A stretch of DNA of 64,000 nucleotides from Methanothrix soehngenii GP6 (GTDB lineage: Archaea; Halobacteriota; Methanosarcinia; Methanotrichales; Methanotrichaceae), in assembly GCF_000204415.1 (NCBI RefSeq), contig NC_015416.1, positions 2,046,001 through 2,110,000 of the forward strand, written 5' to 3'. Every line of letters starts with the position of its first letter. Position 1 is the stretch's first letter. Both the position numbers and the translations under genes were made by a program. Positions 63,491 through 64,000 of this stretch are shown one piece after another. The notes below the pieces were generated by a model, which saw only the letters and a program-made list of their open reading frames with translations, was not told the origin of the DNA and did no database searches.

Positions 63491-64000
63491 ATGTGGAAAT
63501 ACATCTTGCTAATGATAATTGCCATATCTTCAGGCCTGATGAGCCCCGCAGGAGCGGATGGAATCATCATCGTCGATCCGCCACCTGGAGTGGACGTGCG
63601 TCTAGACCAGTCTCTGGCCATCAAGTACCATCATGTGGACATCCAGATAAAGGACCAGGTGGCCACCACCCGGGTGGATCAGGTCTTCGTCAATGACAAT
63701 CCATGGACTGCTGAGGGAACCTACATATTTCCCCTGCCAGAGGGCGCTGCGGTGAGCGATTTTGTGATGTGGGTGGATGGAAAGGCAGTGCACGGCGAGA
63801 TCCTGGAAGCTGATGAGGCCCGGACAATATATGATGATGTAGTGCGGAGGATGAAAGACCCGGCACTGCTCGAGTATGTGGGCAGAAAGGCCCTCAAGGC
63901 CTCAGTGTTTCCCATCCCCCCAGGAGAAGAGCGCAAGATTGAGCTGGAGTATAGCCAGATCCTGCCGGTGGAAAACGGCCTGGTTCATTACATCTATCCC
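63491..64000 (+). CDS. Secreted VIT-domain protein (partial, cut by the window end)
   Basis: The first 170 residues are present. A signal peptide (YILLMIIAISSGLMSPAGA) precedes a VIT (vault/inter-alpha-trypsin) domain: VDIQIKDQVATTRVDQVFVN, then GTYIFPLPEGAAVSDFVMWV, ARTIYDDVVRRMKDPALLEY and SVFPIPPGEERKIELEY. In full-length proteins a VIT domain is normally followed by a von Willebrand A domain, which would lie outside the window. It is probably a cell-surface adhesion or protein-interaction protein. Confidence 0.85.
   Translation, partial: MWKYILLMIIAISSGLMSPAGADGIIIVDPPPGVDVRLDQSLAIKYHHVDIQIKDQVATTRVDQVFVNDNPWTAEGTYIFPLPEGAAVSDFVMWVDGKAVHGEILEADEARTIYDDVVRRMKDPALLEYVGRKALKASVFPIPPGEERKIELEYSQILPVENGLVHYIYP

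Noticed and set aside
1-64000. tRNA or rRNA genes
   Set aside because: I looked for T-loop-like GGTTCGAATC patterns and conserved rRNA segments and found none I could support by eye.

Overview
The window comes from a methanogenic archaeon, most likely a Methanothrix (Methanosaeta)-like member of the Methanosarcinia. This is inferred from gene content rather than from a marker-gene search. Evidence includes the methanogenesis marker Mmp10, a DUF2124 protein, Hel308, archaeal-type leucyl-tRNA synthetase, UPF0200, many TTG starts behind good Shine-Dalgarno sequences, A/T-rich archaeal promoters, and a large set of secreted proteins. I found no rRNA, tRNA or CRISPR array.

Region 1 (1-7.5 kb) is a secreted-protein zone damaged by mobile elements. 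An IS110 transposase sits inside a minus-strand secreted-protein gene. Its two intact paralogues lie at 5967-6698 and 6756-7493. A secreted TPR protein and a secreted transglutaminase-like protein form an overlapping pair, and an IS1-family transposase remnant carries two TGG-to-TGA stops. Region 2 (7.7-19.7 kb) is a tandem array of five paralogous secreted proteins. Each has a signal peptide, a short N-terminal module, a transglutaminase-like domain and exactly seven 52-residue repeats that should form a seven-bladed beta-propeller. Three also carry an Ig-like domain. Each gene is preceded by the same A/T-rich element about 25 bases before its ATG, which suggests leaderless transcription. One gene is a visible mosaic of its neighbours.

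Region 3 (19.9-29.6 kb) is housekeeping: a four-gene operon (Hel308, coiled-coil protein, NrdG-like radical SAM activase, UPF0200 kinase-like protein), then LL-diaminopimelate aminotransferase, leucyl-tRNA synthetase and a YgiT-type zinc-finger protein. Region 4 (29.7-32.2 kb) packs three toxin-antitoxin-like pairs (PIN plus a small partner, HicBA, DUF4258/YgiT) between GC-rich repeats. A secreted CrtC/AttH-like lipocalin, a TIGR00725-like SLOG protein, a small secreted protein and ScpB follow.

Region 5 (36.3-49.0 kb) is the most interesting part: a probable antiviral defence locus. It encodes a SNF2 helicase with a DUF3883 nuclease-like C-terminus, an A/T-rich three-gene cassette (YwgA/UPF0175-like protein, DUF3368-type PIN protein, unknown 357-residue protein ending in a PCNA-binding-like peptide), a DUF1156 DNA methylase whose middle third differs in base composition, a winged-helix-like protein, an 80-residue protein, and a DUF499 AAA+ ATPase carrying two Ig-like domains. 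The parts resemble the helicase/DUF1156/DUF499 defence association, but this arrangement is not canonical BREX or DISARM as I know them.

Region 6 (49.2-64 kb) holds ScpA-SMC, an Mmp10 cluster (mmp10, SPASM radical SAM enzyme, DUF2124), and an insertion-sequence nest (IS200-type TnpA, IS5-type transposase, N-terminally truncated TnpB). It ends with MoaA, a membrane protein, an HPt protein, a DUF2284 protein, a tandem universal stress protein and the start of a secreted VIT-domain protein cut by the window edge.
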